NCBI RefSeq assembly: GCF_026210795.1
Contig: NC_089445.1
Location: 806,001 to 870,000 of the forward strand
From: Rhizophagus irregularis
Taxonomy: Eukaryota > Glomeromycota > Glomeromycetes > Glomerales > Glomeraceae
Direction: 5' to 3'
Length of the DNA: 64,000 bases
The notes under the pieces are model-generated. The model was not told where the DNA came from. It ran no database searches and was given only the letters and a program-made list of their open reading frames with translations. Made by a program: the position numbers and the translations under genes. Position 1 is the stretch's first letter, and each line of letters opens with the position of its first letter. Positions 23,757 through 34,428 of the stretch are shown here, in pieces.

Positions 23757-24546
23757 AAATTAGGTAATAATAAAATCAAAATTTTAGATCGTAATTTCAT
23801 TGTGACTATAAGAAAGTGATATGCACGAGGTTAGACAAAGAAGTCTTGGCTTCTAGAAAATACTTTAGCACATGACACGGCAACCACGAATTTAATTATT
23901 TACTTTTTGAAGTAAGTTTGAACGTATTGGAAAAAATTTTAACTGAAATTCCAAACTTTTCTGTAATAGATTTTCCTTTTTTTAGAAGCATTTGCTAGAA
24001 TTTTACAGAATGAAATATTATTATTGCATTAAATTATAATAAATCAATCGCAACGAAAATATTGTTTGTTTTGCATACAATCGGGTAAATTTTCTTTGTC
24101 GTTCCATTTGCGTAAAACAAAAAATAAAAATCAAGAGGAACGGGAAAAAACAAATTGCCGAACCGTGTTTTATTCTATGTTAGTAAATCGCCAAGAAATG
24201 AAAAAAAAGAAGATATTAGATTTAACCACATAAGGCAAAAATAAAATGTATAAATGTCGGAGTTAATTATTTAATTAACCGAAAATTTATTCAATAACTA
24301 CTCATAAAGGGCGTTCTCAAATACCTCAATTGATAAGTAATTTAATTAAAATCTTCAATGATCTTCAAGCGCTCAATCAGTATAACAAAATGAGTTCACA
24401 AGATTTTTTTTTCAATATAGAAAATTTATTATTTTACTTTTAATGCAAATGATACAAATATATGTGCATTACCTTTAAACATTTACTCATAAAAAAATAA
24501 ATAAAAAAAATCCGTTGCTTAATGTCATATGCTCAAAATTTAAGGA

Positions 24547-24614
24547 AACGACGATCATGGAATCATATCAGACATATTGATTTACATGTCCGATATAATA
24601 CCATGATCGTCGTT
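24547..24614. repeat. Strong hairpin downstream of the TFIIIA-like gene
   Basis: AACGACGATCATGG at 24547-24560 pairs perfectly with CCATGATCGTCGTT at 24601-24614, and ATATC-GACAT pairs with ATGTC-GATAT inside, leaving a loop of about 8 bases. The total stem is near 28 bp. It lies about 55 bases beyond the stop codon of the minus-strand gene, probably in its 3' untranslated region or just after it. It could be a small MITE or an RNA structure. Confidence 0.7.
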
Positions 24615-24668
24615 ATTATTTTTACTGTATTATGTCTTATTATGTCATACATTGTAATGTTTATTATG

Positions 24669-26246
24669 TCATAATGCCTCTTCAGTTTCTTGATTCTCAA
24701 ATAAATCTTTATGAAAGCTTTTCAAATGCCTTTCAAGATCATAATTCCTTTTAAATAAATACTTACAATCTTCAATTGTACATTTTATGTTTCTACCTCT
24801 CTCATAATCATAACCTGTAAGATGTTCTATATCAGTAATTTGTTTGTTTAATTTAATTTCGTTATTCAATTTATGAACTTTACGAGGATAAGTTTGCTAT
24901 TTTCATCCAAAATTAATAAAATCTTTCTTTAGATTAAAAATCAATGAATGTAAACAATATAAGATATTAAAATTACCTCATGAATAACTTTAATATGATT
25001 TGTTAAAACATTTTTATAGGCAAAAGTCATCTCACAGCCGGGAACCACACAAACGAAAGGACGAATATTTTTATGTGTTGCTTTGGTGTGAACATTAAGT
25101 GATTTAATCTGAAAAAATAAACCAAATAGAATTAAGAACCAAATAGAATTAAGTCAATTGATTGATCAGGATTTAATCTTCAAATGTTATTTACTTACGC
25201 TGGAATAATATTTATCACAACCTTCCCAACTACAAGGAAATAATAAACGATTAGGATCATGGGTTTTCATGTGAAGTCTTAATTGTTTAAAATCTTTTAC
25301 TTTTTGACTACACATTTCACACGTAGGTTTATGATCCTGACGTAAATGTTTACATAGTTGATGATATTTTTGAAAATCTTGTGTACATCCTTGAAATGCA
25401 CATCGCCAACGTTTTTGTTCTAAAGTATTTTTTTTTTTTTATAAATCTGATTTTCAAGAAGACAATCTCGAACATTTAATAATTAATATTACCGGAATGT
25501 ACCTGCCCATGATCTCTTAATTTTGCGGAAGAAGAAAAACTTTTCGTGCATCCTGGATGCTCACAAGGGTAAGACTTTTCCCCTGTATGTATAGTTTTAT
25601 GATTTCTTAACAAATAATCTTGCGTAAAAGATTGATTACAATCTTGTATATTACACTATAATATAATTTATTAGAACATTAAATAAAATAAAAAAAAGAA
25701 AAAAAGAAAATCAAGACAAGTTCTTGATACCTTGAAACGTTTTTCAATATCATGTTGTTCTTTTTTATGTCTCGATAGATGATGTTTATGTGAAAATTTT
25801 GATTCACACCCTTCCATTGGACATTTAAAAGGTTTAGTATCTTCGCTATGTATTATAGAATGCATACGTAAATGATCTATACGTCTATATGATTTCCCAC
25901 ATCCTAATTCAGGACATTTAAAAAATCTCTAAAAAATTTTTTTTTTTTTAAATAAAATTTTATTAATTTTATTTAAATCACTTTTAAAATAATGTAAAAT
26001 TACCTCCTCAGAATGTGTTATCTCATGTCTTTTAAGTCTACAACGAAATTTGAATTTTTTATCACATCCTTCAAAAGTACATTTCCAAGGATGATTACCT
26101 TTCAAAATCATCATTTTATTATCAACGATAATAACTTCATTATCTTTATTTTTTTTTCTTTTTATTAATGATGATGAATTTTTTAATTCATCATCCTCTA
26201 ATGATGGTAAAATTTTCTTAGAATTTTCTATATTTATTCCTTTCAT
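24669..26246 (-). CDS. Transcription factor IIIA-like protein with ten C2H2 zinc fingers
   Basis: TFIIIA binds the internal control region of 5S rRNA genes and brings in TFIIIC and RNA polymerase III. Six exons (26246-26004, 25928-25731, 25655-25493, 25419-25199, 25108-24977, 24896-24669) join in frame to 394 residues. A basic N-terminus (IKRKKNKDNE) is followed by ten fingers starting with WKCTFEGC, FKCPELGC, FKCPMEGC, FKCNIQDC, YPCEHPGC, WRCAFQGC, TCEMC, FPCSWEGC, FVCVVPGC and, after a linker of about 30 residues, IKCTIEDC. Most have the C-x4-C spacing and short HSE/HTGEK linkers of TFIIIA; finger 7 is C-x2-C. The separated last finger recalls fission yeast Sfc2. Another multi-finger factor is possible but less likely. 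Confidence 0.85.
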
Positions 26247-26429
26247 TATATTAATTTCAAGTAATCCATGATATGAGATATAAAAAAAAAAGGGGAAGAA
26301 AAAAAAAAATTCGAGATCTGAATTTATTCTTTTTTTAGTAAATCAAATTTATGCATATCTGTTTATATGACTGATCAAAATTATCGATAAATGAAACCTT
26401 ACCCAGTTAAATTCCCATACACAACAAAA

Positions 26430-26525
26430 ATTTTTTTTTTTCTGATATAAAAAAAAAAAATTTTTCTACACTTTACAATTTTTTTTTTTTCTGATATAAA
26501 AAAAAAAATTTTTCTACACTTCAAT
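26430..26525. repeat. Tandem duplication upstream of the next gene
   Basis: Two copies of a roughly 48-base unit (poly-T, then CTGATATAAAA, poly-A, then TTTTTCTACACTT) sit directly upstream of the ATG at 26565. They contain TATA-like TGATATAAAA boxes, so the repeat may duplicate a core promoter element. It may also be a simple slippage product of homopolymer runs. Confidence 0.7.
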
Positions 26526-26564
26526 TTTTTTTTTTTTAAAAAAAAAATAATAATTAATAATAAA

Positions 26565-27500
26565 ATGTCGACACCAAATCACATTACACATTTAATACGT
26601 CTCGATAATCTTTGTAAGGATTGGTCTACAATACATTCTAATTCTTGTAAATATTTTTCTTCTTTAATAAATATATTAACACAAAGAAAAGATACTGAAT
26701 TATTACTTGGTTCAAATAATAATAATAATAATAAAATTTTTGATTCATTTTATGTTAATAATAATAATTCAAATTTAATGCCTTCTTCTTCAATTTCTAT
26801 TGGTAAAAATCTTCCTTTCTTTTTACAATCACAATCTTTAACTTTATTAATTTATAAACAATCTCGTGAAATTGAAGAAATGTTAACAAAAATTCATTCG
26901 GTTTTACAAGAATTTGAAGAAATTATTAATTCAATGAAAAATATATTAAATCAAAGTAATAAATTAATTAATCCAAATCAAACAATTTCATCCTCATCTT
27001 CTTTAAATTCTACTACCACAACTTCAATATCTACTACTACTACGACGACGACGACAAAAAAACAATCTTCTAAAAAAAAGAAATCAAAACAACAACAACA
27101 ACAACAACATTCTAAATCACAAAAATCATCAAATAAATCAACTTTAAATCCTCAAAAAAAACAGATTGATTTATTTGATAATTTTGAAAATCCAGAAGAT
27201 ATAGCTGATATACCAATTATCACATCAAATCTTTATATTGTTAGAATCGTTGAAATGTATGAGAAAGAATTATGTTATAAAAAAAATTTGATCTTTGGTG
27301 GATGTTTTAATATTAATCATAATGATGATTTTGATGATGATAATGATGGAGAAAACGGATTAAGTGGTGGAATGAATGGTGTTAAATTAATTGGTGAAAG
27401 ATGGGCTGCTCAACCTTATTTGCTATTTGAAATGGAAGAAGAAATGTGTGATAGAATTAAAGTTTGGAAGAGGGTTAAAGAATTTGGTTCTATAAAATGA
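26565..27500 (+). CDS. Coiled-coil protein, possibly AIRIM/C1orf109-like ribosome-maturation factor
   Basis: A single-exon gene of 311 residues. The N-terminal 40 residues (LDNLCKDWSTIHSNSCKYFS) and residues 95-135 (EEMLTKIHSVLQEFEEIINS) are helical. The middle is low complexity with poly-Thr, Lys and Gln runs. A C-terminal block has IVRIVEMYEKELCYKKNLI and later a conserved-looking ERWAAQPYL. This layout recalls animal C1orf109/AIRIM, a partner of the SPATA5 AAA ATPase in 60S ribosome maturation, where a helical N-terminus precedes an IERHYRKSYLKRKYLL block and a W. The match is by eye and weak. The low-complexity linker and an Asp-rich loop are lineage-specific. The function should be treated as unknown. 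Confidence 0.7.
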   Translation: MSTPNHITHLIRLDNLCKDWSTIHSNSCKYFSSLINILTQRKDTELLLGSNNNNNNKIFDSFYVNNNNSNLMPSSSISIGKNLPFFLQSQSLTLLIYKQSREIEEMLTKIHSVLQEFEEIINSMKNILNQSNKLINPNQTISSSSSLNSTTTTSISTTTTTTTTKKQSSKKKKSKQQQQQQHSKSQKSSNKSTLNPQKKQIDLFDNFENPEDIADIPIITSNLYIVRIVEMYEKELCYKKNLIFGGCFNINHNDDFDDDNDGENGLSGGMNGVKLIGERWAAQPYLLFEMEEEMCDRIKVWKRVKEFGSIK

Positions 27501-28435
27501 ATGAATCTTTGATGGGAATGGATGAGATGTGAGAAGGAAAATTTTCTTTCCGGATTTCATGGTTCTAAGTCTTAACTTGTCAAAAATGAGAAAACCTGAG
27601 GCCGATTTCTCACTGAGATCTTACGTGTCCGTAAAAAATAAAGAAATTAGCAACTGTTTTAAAAGACGGAACAAAGAAATTAAATAAAAATAATGCACTT
27701 ACCGAGAACCAGCATCCATAGAACCGAAAGACGTATACCATGATGAGATGTATTCATAAAAATGGAGAAGACATTTCTAGGAACTTTAAATCATAATAAT
27801 GAGCGAAAATTATCCTACGGTGCTACCACGAAACAAGGTATATAAAGATATTTATTATTTAATTTATAATGTTTTTTTAGTTTATTTAACATTCTTTTTT
27901 CTTTTTAATAAGAGTGCAGAGTAAATATATATATATATATATAATCAAGAAGGTGTGAATTACGTTAACAGAATTTCGGCCTATTTAAATTTAGATTATA
28001 TTAAATAATGCTTTGAATTCAACACTGAATAATATAAGTGTTATCACACACAACATAAATATTTATAATATTAACATTAAGTTATTTTTAATAATTAAAA
28101 AAAAAAGGAAAACAATTAGTTATTATATTAAATTATTAAATTAATAAAAAATATATATATATATTTTTTTTTTTTCAATACCAGCTCACTTAATACAAAA
28201 ATGTAAAATGTCTGATTAAAGGTTTAATATACCGTATGTAACTAATTTATACAATCGCAATTTTTGGTAAAAGTGAGAGAAACAGTTAAATAGAGGTGTA
28301 TATATACGTTCCTCTGTAATTTTTATATATACTGTATTAAGGTAAATGAATGTAAGTAAAAAAGAAAAAAATTGTATAACCCAACCCAAAAAATTAAATA
28401 CAAAAATATATCATTATTATACAAAATGTTTTTTA
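27501..28435. other. Intergenic region between two convergent genes
   Basis: No coding region is supported. The stretch contains the presumed 3' ends of the genes at 26565 and 28436, an ATATAT run near 27925 and AT-rich sequence. Confidence 0.5.
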
Positions 28436-31345
28436 TCATCGGCAAACAGCGGGAGTTAAGGTAACTCTTATAACACCATCCCCGCCAACTAAACTTTGAC
28501 CAGTATTTTCTTTAGGATTAAAATGTATCGTATCAGAATTGGCTGAATTTCTTATTATGATTTCACTTTGTGAGCTCATCTTTCTCGTCTTTACCTCATC
28601 TCCATCATTACCACCTATCATGTTCGTCAATGTTGTATCTGATGATGAAGCTGTTGTGATATTTCTTTTAACAGAATTAATTGTAGCCGGAACTGGTATT
28701 GCTGATGCCGGTGACGTATCAATTGTTGTCGATTTCTTTGCGGACTTAAATGCACGTATTTTACTTGGACGTGTATTTTTTGGTGTATTTTTATTATTTG
28801 CTTCCGTTTCTGCTATAATTGCTTCAAGTTTTTGCATTTTTCGTATTTTTTCATTATCTACTATCGTACTTCTTGTTGATGATGGATTTACAACCGGTGT
28901 TGTTTGATGACGCGTATAACCAGGGCGCAGCAATTTAGATGGATTTATTGGACTTTTTAATGGACTTAATGGTCTTGAAAAACTTTTAGGAGAAATAGGT
29001 GATGCCGGCAATGAAAATGTCTTTGGTGATATAGGTGAATGTGGAGAAAATTGTAAATTTGGTGTTAATGGTCGTGATTTCAATGGTGCTGGTCGTGACT
29101 TTGACGGTTTTGGAGAAAAAACATTATTATTTTGTGCCGAAGAACGTGATATTTTAGTATTTGATGATGATGTTGATGTTACTCGAGATGATTTAGATGG
29201 TTGTAAATTAGTTGGATTAGATAATTGTGATGATGATGGAGGAGAAGTAGAAGGATTTGGTGATGATGGTCGTGAATATCGTGGTAAAAATGAAGAAAAA
29301 CTTGATGTAGACTTTACTGGTGATTTTGGTGATCGAGGTAATAAAGAAAAGTTTGGAGATTTTGGTGATTTTGATAAATTTGTTGGAGGTTTTTGTGATT
29401 TTGGGGGTAATGGAAAGTTTGAAGTTGATGAAGAATTTGTTGATTCACGTCTGTTGAATAAACCAAAAAGACCCATTCCAATTCTATATCTTGACATTGT
29501 AGGAGAAGTTGGACGACTTTCTGGAACTATTTCATAATCATCATCATTTTTTAACTCTTCATTATTATCAATCATTGGTTTTAAAATATTTTCCAATTCC
29601 TCAGTTGGGGTTGTAATCATAGAATTCGCTGAATAAATAGATGGTGATCCAACTTGTAATTTATTTCCTTCTGTTAATGAAGACTTTCGAGGTGTTGATA
29701 AATGAGTAGGAAAAGGTGGATGTTCAGTAGAATCAAGAGGTATTACATTTTCATTTGTTTTACGTCTTAATAATGGAGGTTGTGACATGACTGATGTTTT
29801 TTGTGTCATGTTCAAATCAGGAGGTATGATACCTTCATTTGTTTTACGTCTTAAAGGTGGTTGTGGATAAATTAATGTTTCTCTTTTCTTAATTTCATCG
29901 CCCACAATTTTTTCTAATTCATCAGAATCAATTATTTTTGACATTATAACAGATTTGGTTGATCTTGTATTTTCTTCTTTACCTTTCATTTTATCATCAT
30001 TATCATTTAATTTTTTACCATCCTTATTTGAACTTGAACTTTCAGTTTCCACCTTTTTTTCTTCTCTTTCTTTTCTTCGTCTCTCTCTTCTTGCTTCCCT
30101 ATCTTCAAGTCTTGCATTACTACCCTTTCTCGTTTTTTTGCGTATTAGAGGTCTTTGTTGATTTTGTAAAGAATTATTAGTCGATATTAATTCACCAAAT
30201 GACATAGCTAAACTTTGTTCTAATAATCTTCTTCTAAATATCTGAGAGGCGCGATTTTCTTGCTTAACTTCTTGTGTTGGTAATTCTTGTTCTTCATTAA
30301 CTTGTGAATTCTTCGTAGGATTAGATGATATTAAGCTAGAGAAAGGATTTCTAGTATTAAAAAACAATTTTGAAGTTTTCTCAATTTGTATAGATGAATT
30401 CCTTGTATGTCTTATATTAGAAGAAGGAATATTTTTTCGAGGTAAAGGTATAAGGGGAGCATGAATTAATCTTGGAGGACCAATTGAACGAGGCAACCAT
30501 GGAAATCCTTGATCTTTTAATGGAGGTAAATCCGCTTCCATATCAGTTGGATCATTATTTGATATTGGATTTGAAGTATGAGCATATTCCAATTGACGAC
30601 GACCTCTTTTTGTTACTTGAGTTGTACGTCTTAATTGAATAATACGTTTTACGGAAGGAGATTTTTGTAATCTTGAATAAGAAAATTTATCATTTTGTAT
30701 GATAGAATTTTGACTTCTTCTCTTATCTTTTTTAATAGAATTTTGTTTTTTAACTTTTTGAGAATTCTTTCTTTGTTGAGAATTCTTTCTTTGAATATTA
30801 TCACTATTATTATTACTTAATAAAGCAACACGACGTTTATCCGATCGAGAATTATTCATATCATTAGTTGAACGAGGATTATTATGTTTAATTTCCAAAG
30901 TTTGAGTTATTTGATCATTCGATTGCTGGTTATTTGGATGAAAAAAATTATCATCAATTTGACTTTCTTCAACAGAATTACTAACTTCAACTACAGTAGT
31001 AACAAAAATTCCACCTTCTCTTCTATTCTCTATAATGAAAGAAGGTCTTTCTTGTAAAGAAGAATCCGTATCCGACCATCTTGTATCATTAATATTATTA
31101 TTAATATTATTTATATTATTTGATGAATTAATATTTGAATTATTTTGAATTTCTTGATTTAATGAATTTAAATTTTCTTCATTATTATCATCAAAATTAT
31201 TCCAATCTGATTCACATGTAACATATCTTACTAATGAATTTGTATTTGTAGAAGTTGGTGTTGTAGAGATATCATTATCAGCTACATCATTTAATTCACT
31301 AGCGCTATAATATCGACTAACAACTTCATTTGATCTAGTTGACAT
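28436..31345 (-). CDS. Large disordered Ser/Pro-rich basic protein of unknown function
   Basis: A single exon encodes 969 residues from the first ATG (MSTRSNEVVSRYYS). Nearly all of it is low complexity. Visible features are an Asn/Asp-rich N-terminus, a basic region near residues 215-255 (KRIIQLRRTTQVTKRGRR), a conserved-looking LPPLKDQGFPWLPRSIGPPR, a charged helix near 405-430 (REARRERRRKEREEKK), two repeats of the form QPPL-RRKTNE-IP-D, a GMGLFGLFNRRES patch, and many SPxSPK and RPLSP motifs typical of proline-directed kinase targets. No enzyme or DNA-binding domain was recognised. It could be a cytoskeletal, septation or signalling scaffold, but nothing in the sequence decides this. The length without introns and the consistent codon use support a real gene. 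Confidence 0.8.
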   Translation of the reverse strand: MSTRSNEVVSRYYSASELNDVADNDISTTPTSTNTNSLVRYVTCESDWNNFDDNNEENLNSLNQEIQNNSNINSSNNINNINNNINDTRWSDTDSSLQERPSFIIENRREGGIFVTTVVEVSNSVEESQIDDNFFHPNNQQSNDQITQTLEIKHNNPRSTNDMNNSRSDKRRVALLSNNNSDNIQRKNSQQRKNSQKVKKQNSIKKDKRRSQNSIIQNDKFSYSRLQKSPSVKRIIQLRRTTQVTKRGRRQLEYAHTSNPISNNDPTDMEADLPPLKDQGFPWLPRSIGPPRLIHAPLIPLPRKNIPSSNIRHTRNSSIQIEKTSKLFFNTRNPFSSLISSNPTKNSQVNEEQELPTQEVKQENRASQIFRRRLLEQSLAMSFGELISTNNSLQNQQRPLIRKKTRKGSNARLEDREARRERRRKEREEKKVETESSSSNKDGKKLNDNDDKMKGKEENTRSTKSVIMSKIIDSDELEKIVGDEIKKRETLIYPQPPLRRKTNEGIIPPDLNMTQKTSVMSQPPLLRRKTNENVIPLDSTEHPPFPTHLSTPRKSSLTEGNKLQVGSPSIYSANSMITTPTEELENILKPMIDNNEELKNDDDYEIVPESRPTSPTMSRYRIGMGLFGLFNRRESTNSSSTSNFPLPPKSQKPPTNLSKSPKSPNFSLLPRSPKSPVKSTSSFSSFLPRYSRPSSPNPSTSPPSSSQLSNPTNLQPSKSSRVTSTSSSNTKISRSSAQNNNVFSPKPSKSRPAPLKSRPLTPNLQFSPHSPISPKTFSLPASPISPKSFSRPLSPLKSPINPSKLLRPGYTRHQTTPVVNPSSTRSTIVDNEKIRKMQKLEAIIAETEANNKNTPKNTRPSKIRAFKSAKKSTTIDTSPASAIPVPATINSVKRNITTASSSDTTLTNMIGGNDGDEVKTRKMSSQSEIIIRNSANSDTIHFNPKENTGQSLVGGDGVIRVTLTPAVCR

Positions 31346-34272
31346 AATCAAACTACTTTTTTATTTATCACTAAATAATAATAAAAAAAAAAAATTGTTA
31401 TACAAAGATGTTAATGCTGCGCCGCACAGGATCGAATCAAATTAAAAACATTAAATTTAACGTACCTGAAAAAGGAAGGAAAGGAGAAAAAAAATTAAAG
31501 ACAACAGTTGGAGTTGCGATGACGTTTTTTGTTTTTCTTTTTCTTCTTTTTTTTTAAATCATAAAAAAATTTGTCTATAATAAATAAAATAAATTGTTTG
31601 GTTAAGGAATAATATATAATGCCGAATATTTTGAACATTATGTATATTTTTAATCAATCATTTTGTCAAAAAAATAAAATATTAAAATAATCTTTTAAAA
31701 TCTTTTAATTATATTTCTCCGATAACATCATCCCAAAATTACTAATTAATTATTATGATTTTTTCTTTTTTTTTTCATCTTATCTTCGATTTAAAAAAAT
31801 CATTATTTCCAAAATTATCTCTCAAAAAGCTATATCAGGGAAAAAAACAGAAATTTTATTCAAAAAAGGAAAATGAAAGGATACAGGTCCAGCCAAAAAC
31901 AAAGACGTCATAAATTATATATACGAAAATAAAATCGTACAAAGGATTATAGCGAGAAAAAAGGAAAAAACAAGGAAAACAAGGAAAACAAGGAAAGGGA
32001 TAAAATGAGGGGGAAATAAAAGTTGGTTTAAAGGGAAAGATGTGGCAGATCTCACCTTTGTATTATTTTAAAAAAAAGGAAATTATAAAATGGTATTTAA
32101 GGTTTTATCCAAGAGATTTTTTATTATCAACATAAAAAATACATTTCTTGATGAATATATATGAACAAAAAGAATGATGAAATTAAAACATGCGGAAATT
32201 AAAAGAAAGAAATCTGCTTATAATAATTATAAATGAGGAAAGAGTAAAAAAAAAGTTAATAAAAAAAAAATAAAAATAAATAAAAATAATAAATTTAATA
32301 TTTTAATATAATTATTTAATATGTGTGTATCCACGCTAGTACATCATATCATATGTAGCATTTATTTGTAAAAAAAAAAAAGCTTGAATTTGAAATTTGT
32401 AACATGCGTGCTTAATTTTTTTCGTAACACCTGTTCTTTACCAGTCAGCTGTTTGAAATTTAAATCTTTAATCAGATTATTTATTAATCTTTTTATATTA
32501 ATAAGATATGGATAAACAAATAAACTAATACGAAGCTTTTCTATACTTACTACGTGAAGATCCAAACAATAAAAAAGAGAAAACTTTTTATCGAGAAAAT
32601 TAACAAAAATTTTAAACCACTAAATTGATATATTTATTTATTTATTATTTATAAATAAATATTTTGATGAAGAATGATTAAGTATGTCGAAAAATTTAAA
32701 TTAACCTGTTGTGTAAAAAATTAAGAGATTTGATTAATTGGTGTGTCATTTAGTGTTACTTTTACAGGCAACTTGCTCGTCGAGACATCGTGTACAACGC
32801 TGTACATAATATGATTAAGCATTTTTATTTCGGTACGCGTAGGACCTATTTTTGGTATATGATGTATGAGATCTACGGATTGCATCATTGAGAACGCGAT
32901 AGGTTCAAAAAAATATTTTTTAATAAATACTTGAAAAAGAATTTTTCAGCGTAGTCATATAAACTGACATAACTCAATTTATGAAATTTATGAAATTTAT
33001 GTACGCAAATAGGAGGTGCTTAGAACCGGTAACTCTTTTATGAATATATACTTTTTTGCACCTGCATGAACCTGAATTTTTTTTTTTGTGTTTTCTTCTG
33101 CAATCAAATTTAAAGGTTATACTAATACAAAATTTATTGGCTTAGCATTAAAATTCATGATTATTAATATGCATCATTTTCATTTATAAATATATGTATA
33201 ATCATTAATGGCGATAATTTTAAATTACTTGACACTACATTGCTTTGGAGGAGTATTATTATTAATAAAATTTTGTCATTTTCAGGGCTGTGCTGATAAA
33301 GAGAAAAAGTTATAAGATGAATAAGATGAATATGAGTAATCAAAAATATGGCTATTATTATTATTTAGAAGAAGAAGAAATCTATAATAACGATTATAAA
33401 CCCCACATTTATGTTATTACGGAAAAGATTATAAAAATTATAAAAAGGTTTATTTATTTGTTGTTTATCAAATTAACGTGAATGCCAAATAATATTATTA
33501 TGGCCTTTGGAAAAAAAATATATTTTTATTGTGCATCATGTAAGGATGCCAAAGAGTCCAAATAATTATTAGTGCTTTCCTAATGGAATGATTTTGTGTG
33601 AGCACAAAACATTAATTATCATTTAGATGCGAAGTAGCCAATAACTGTAATTATTTATAATTAATTTTCAATATATTATTATTCGGTGAGTTCAATCTGT
33701 TCAACAAGTATGACTACAACATAGAAATGAAGTATATTTCGAGCAATTAAGAGTGAATTTATTGCCCATTTATTACCCCATACCATAACGTGACAAAATT
33801 AATCGTTTATTTGTCGAATATTGTATATTAATATTAAATTAAAAAAAAAACTTTATCCAAATAAAGTTTAGGATATTAAGTACTGTTAGCTTTATTCGTT
33901 AGACAAGTCGTACACAACTAGTTTTGTTTGTTAAATATTAGAATCCTTTTAATTACATTAAATTCATCCGCTCGTTTTAATTCTTGTAAATGATCGATTG
34001 AGAACCATTTTTCAGCTGTGGGAGGTGAACATGTTTAATCAATTTAATTATGTAATTTCATGGGGTGGAATACCATGCTTTTTTCCCCTTCTGGAAAAAA
34101 ACCCTAAACCCCATGAAATTACTTATTTAACTTCAAATGACTAGGCCTGTGTTACCTTTTTCGATGAGTTAATTTATGACTAAAAATTGCGTAACTAACT
34201 ATTAAGAGCCTTTTTTTTTAACATCATGTATAACTCATTATACTTTACTTTCTTTTAAGTCTCTTGCTCATT
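31346..34272. other. Gene-poor region
   Basis: No coding region is supported. It contains the upstream region of the Ser-rich gene with a short GC-rich patch (GCTGCGCCGCACAGG near 31415), AT-rich DNA, and a strong hairpin at 34052-34122. Confidence 0.5.
34052..34122. repeat. 71-bp hairpin, MITE-like
   Basis: GTAATTTCATGGGG at 34052-34065 pairs perfectly with CCCCATGAAATTAC at 34109-34122, and TTTTTTCC pairs with GGAAAAAA inside. It lies about 150 bases upstream of a small membrane ORF. It has no coding potential. Confidence 0.65.
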
Positions 34273-34410
34273 ATGTTATCAATCTTAGTCTTATGTTTTG
34301 CCTCTTTTTTAATGGGAGCCTTATTTGGCTTACTTGTGCAAATTATAATTTATTTTTACAAGCGAAAAACTGCGGAGGAAGGGTATTATTGCTATATTCC
34401 TATTATGTAA
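34273..34410 (+). CDS. Small single-pass membrane ORF, possibly the first exon of the next gene
   Basis: An ATG-initiated frame of 45 codons gives one strong hydrophobic helix (ASFLMGALFGLLVQIIIYF) followed by a positively charged KRK and a short hydrophilic tail. It looks like a signal anchor. It ends 18 bases before the ATG of the gene at 34429. Splicing from GTAATA at 34407 to the CAG near 34448 would join it in frame to that gene, but the intron would be only about 42 bases, shorter than others here. It is real only if transcribed. Confidence 0.35.
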   Translation: MLSILVLCFASFLMGALFGLLVQIIIYFYKRKTAEEGYYCYIPIM

Positions 34411-34428
34411 TAAACATTTAAAATAAAG

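Larger units (their letters stand above)
18589..24000. repeat. Segmental duplication unit C
   Basis: The third copy starts with the nitrate reductase relic and the shared ATGAAACATAGGAGG motif near 18968, and includes the GGACGCGAAT motif (three times, 21095-21450), the intact membrane-protein gene at 22157, GGATTATCCGACGG near 23270, and the TTCTAGAAAA then GCACATGACA stretch near 23850. It is longer than units A and B because it has gained insertions (19353-19945 and 23431-23756) and an internal triplication. Confidence 0.72.

Noticed and set aside
28539-30180. Plus-strand hydrophobic open frames inside the Ser-rich gene
   Set aside because: They are antisense shadows of repetitive Ser/Asp/Glu codons and have no independent support.
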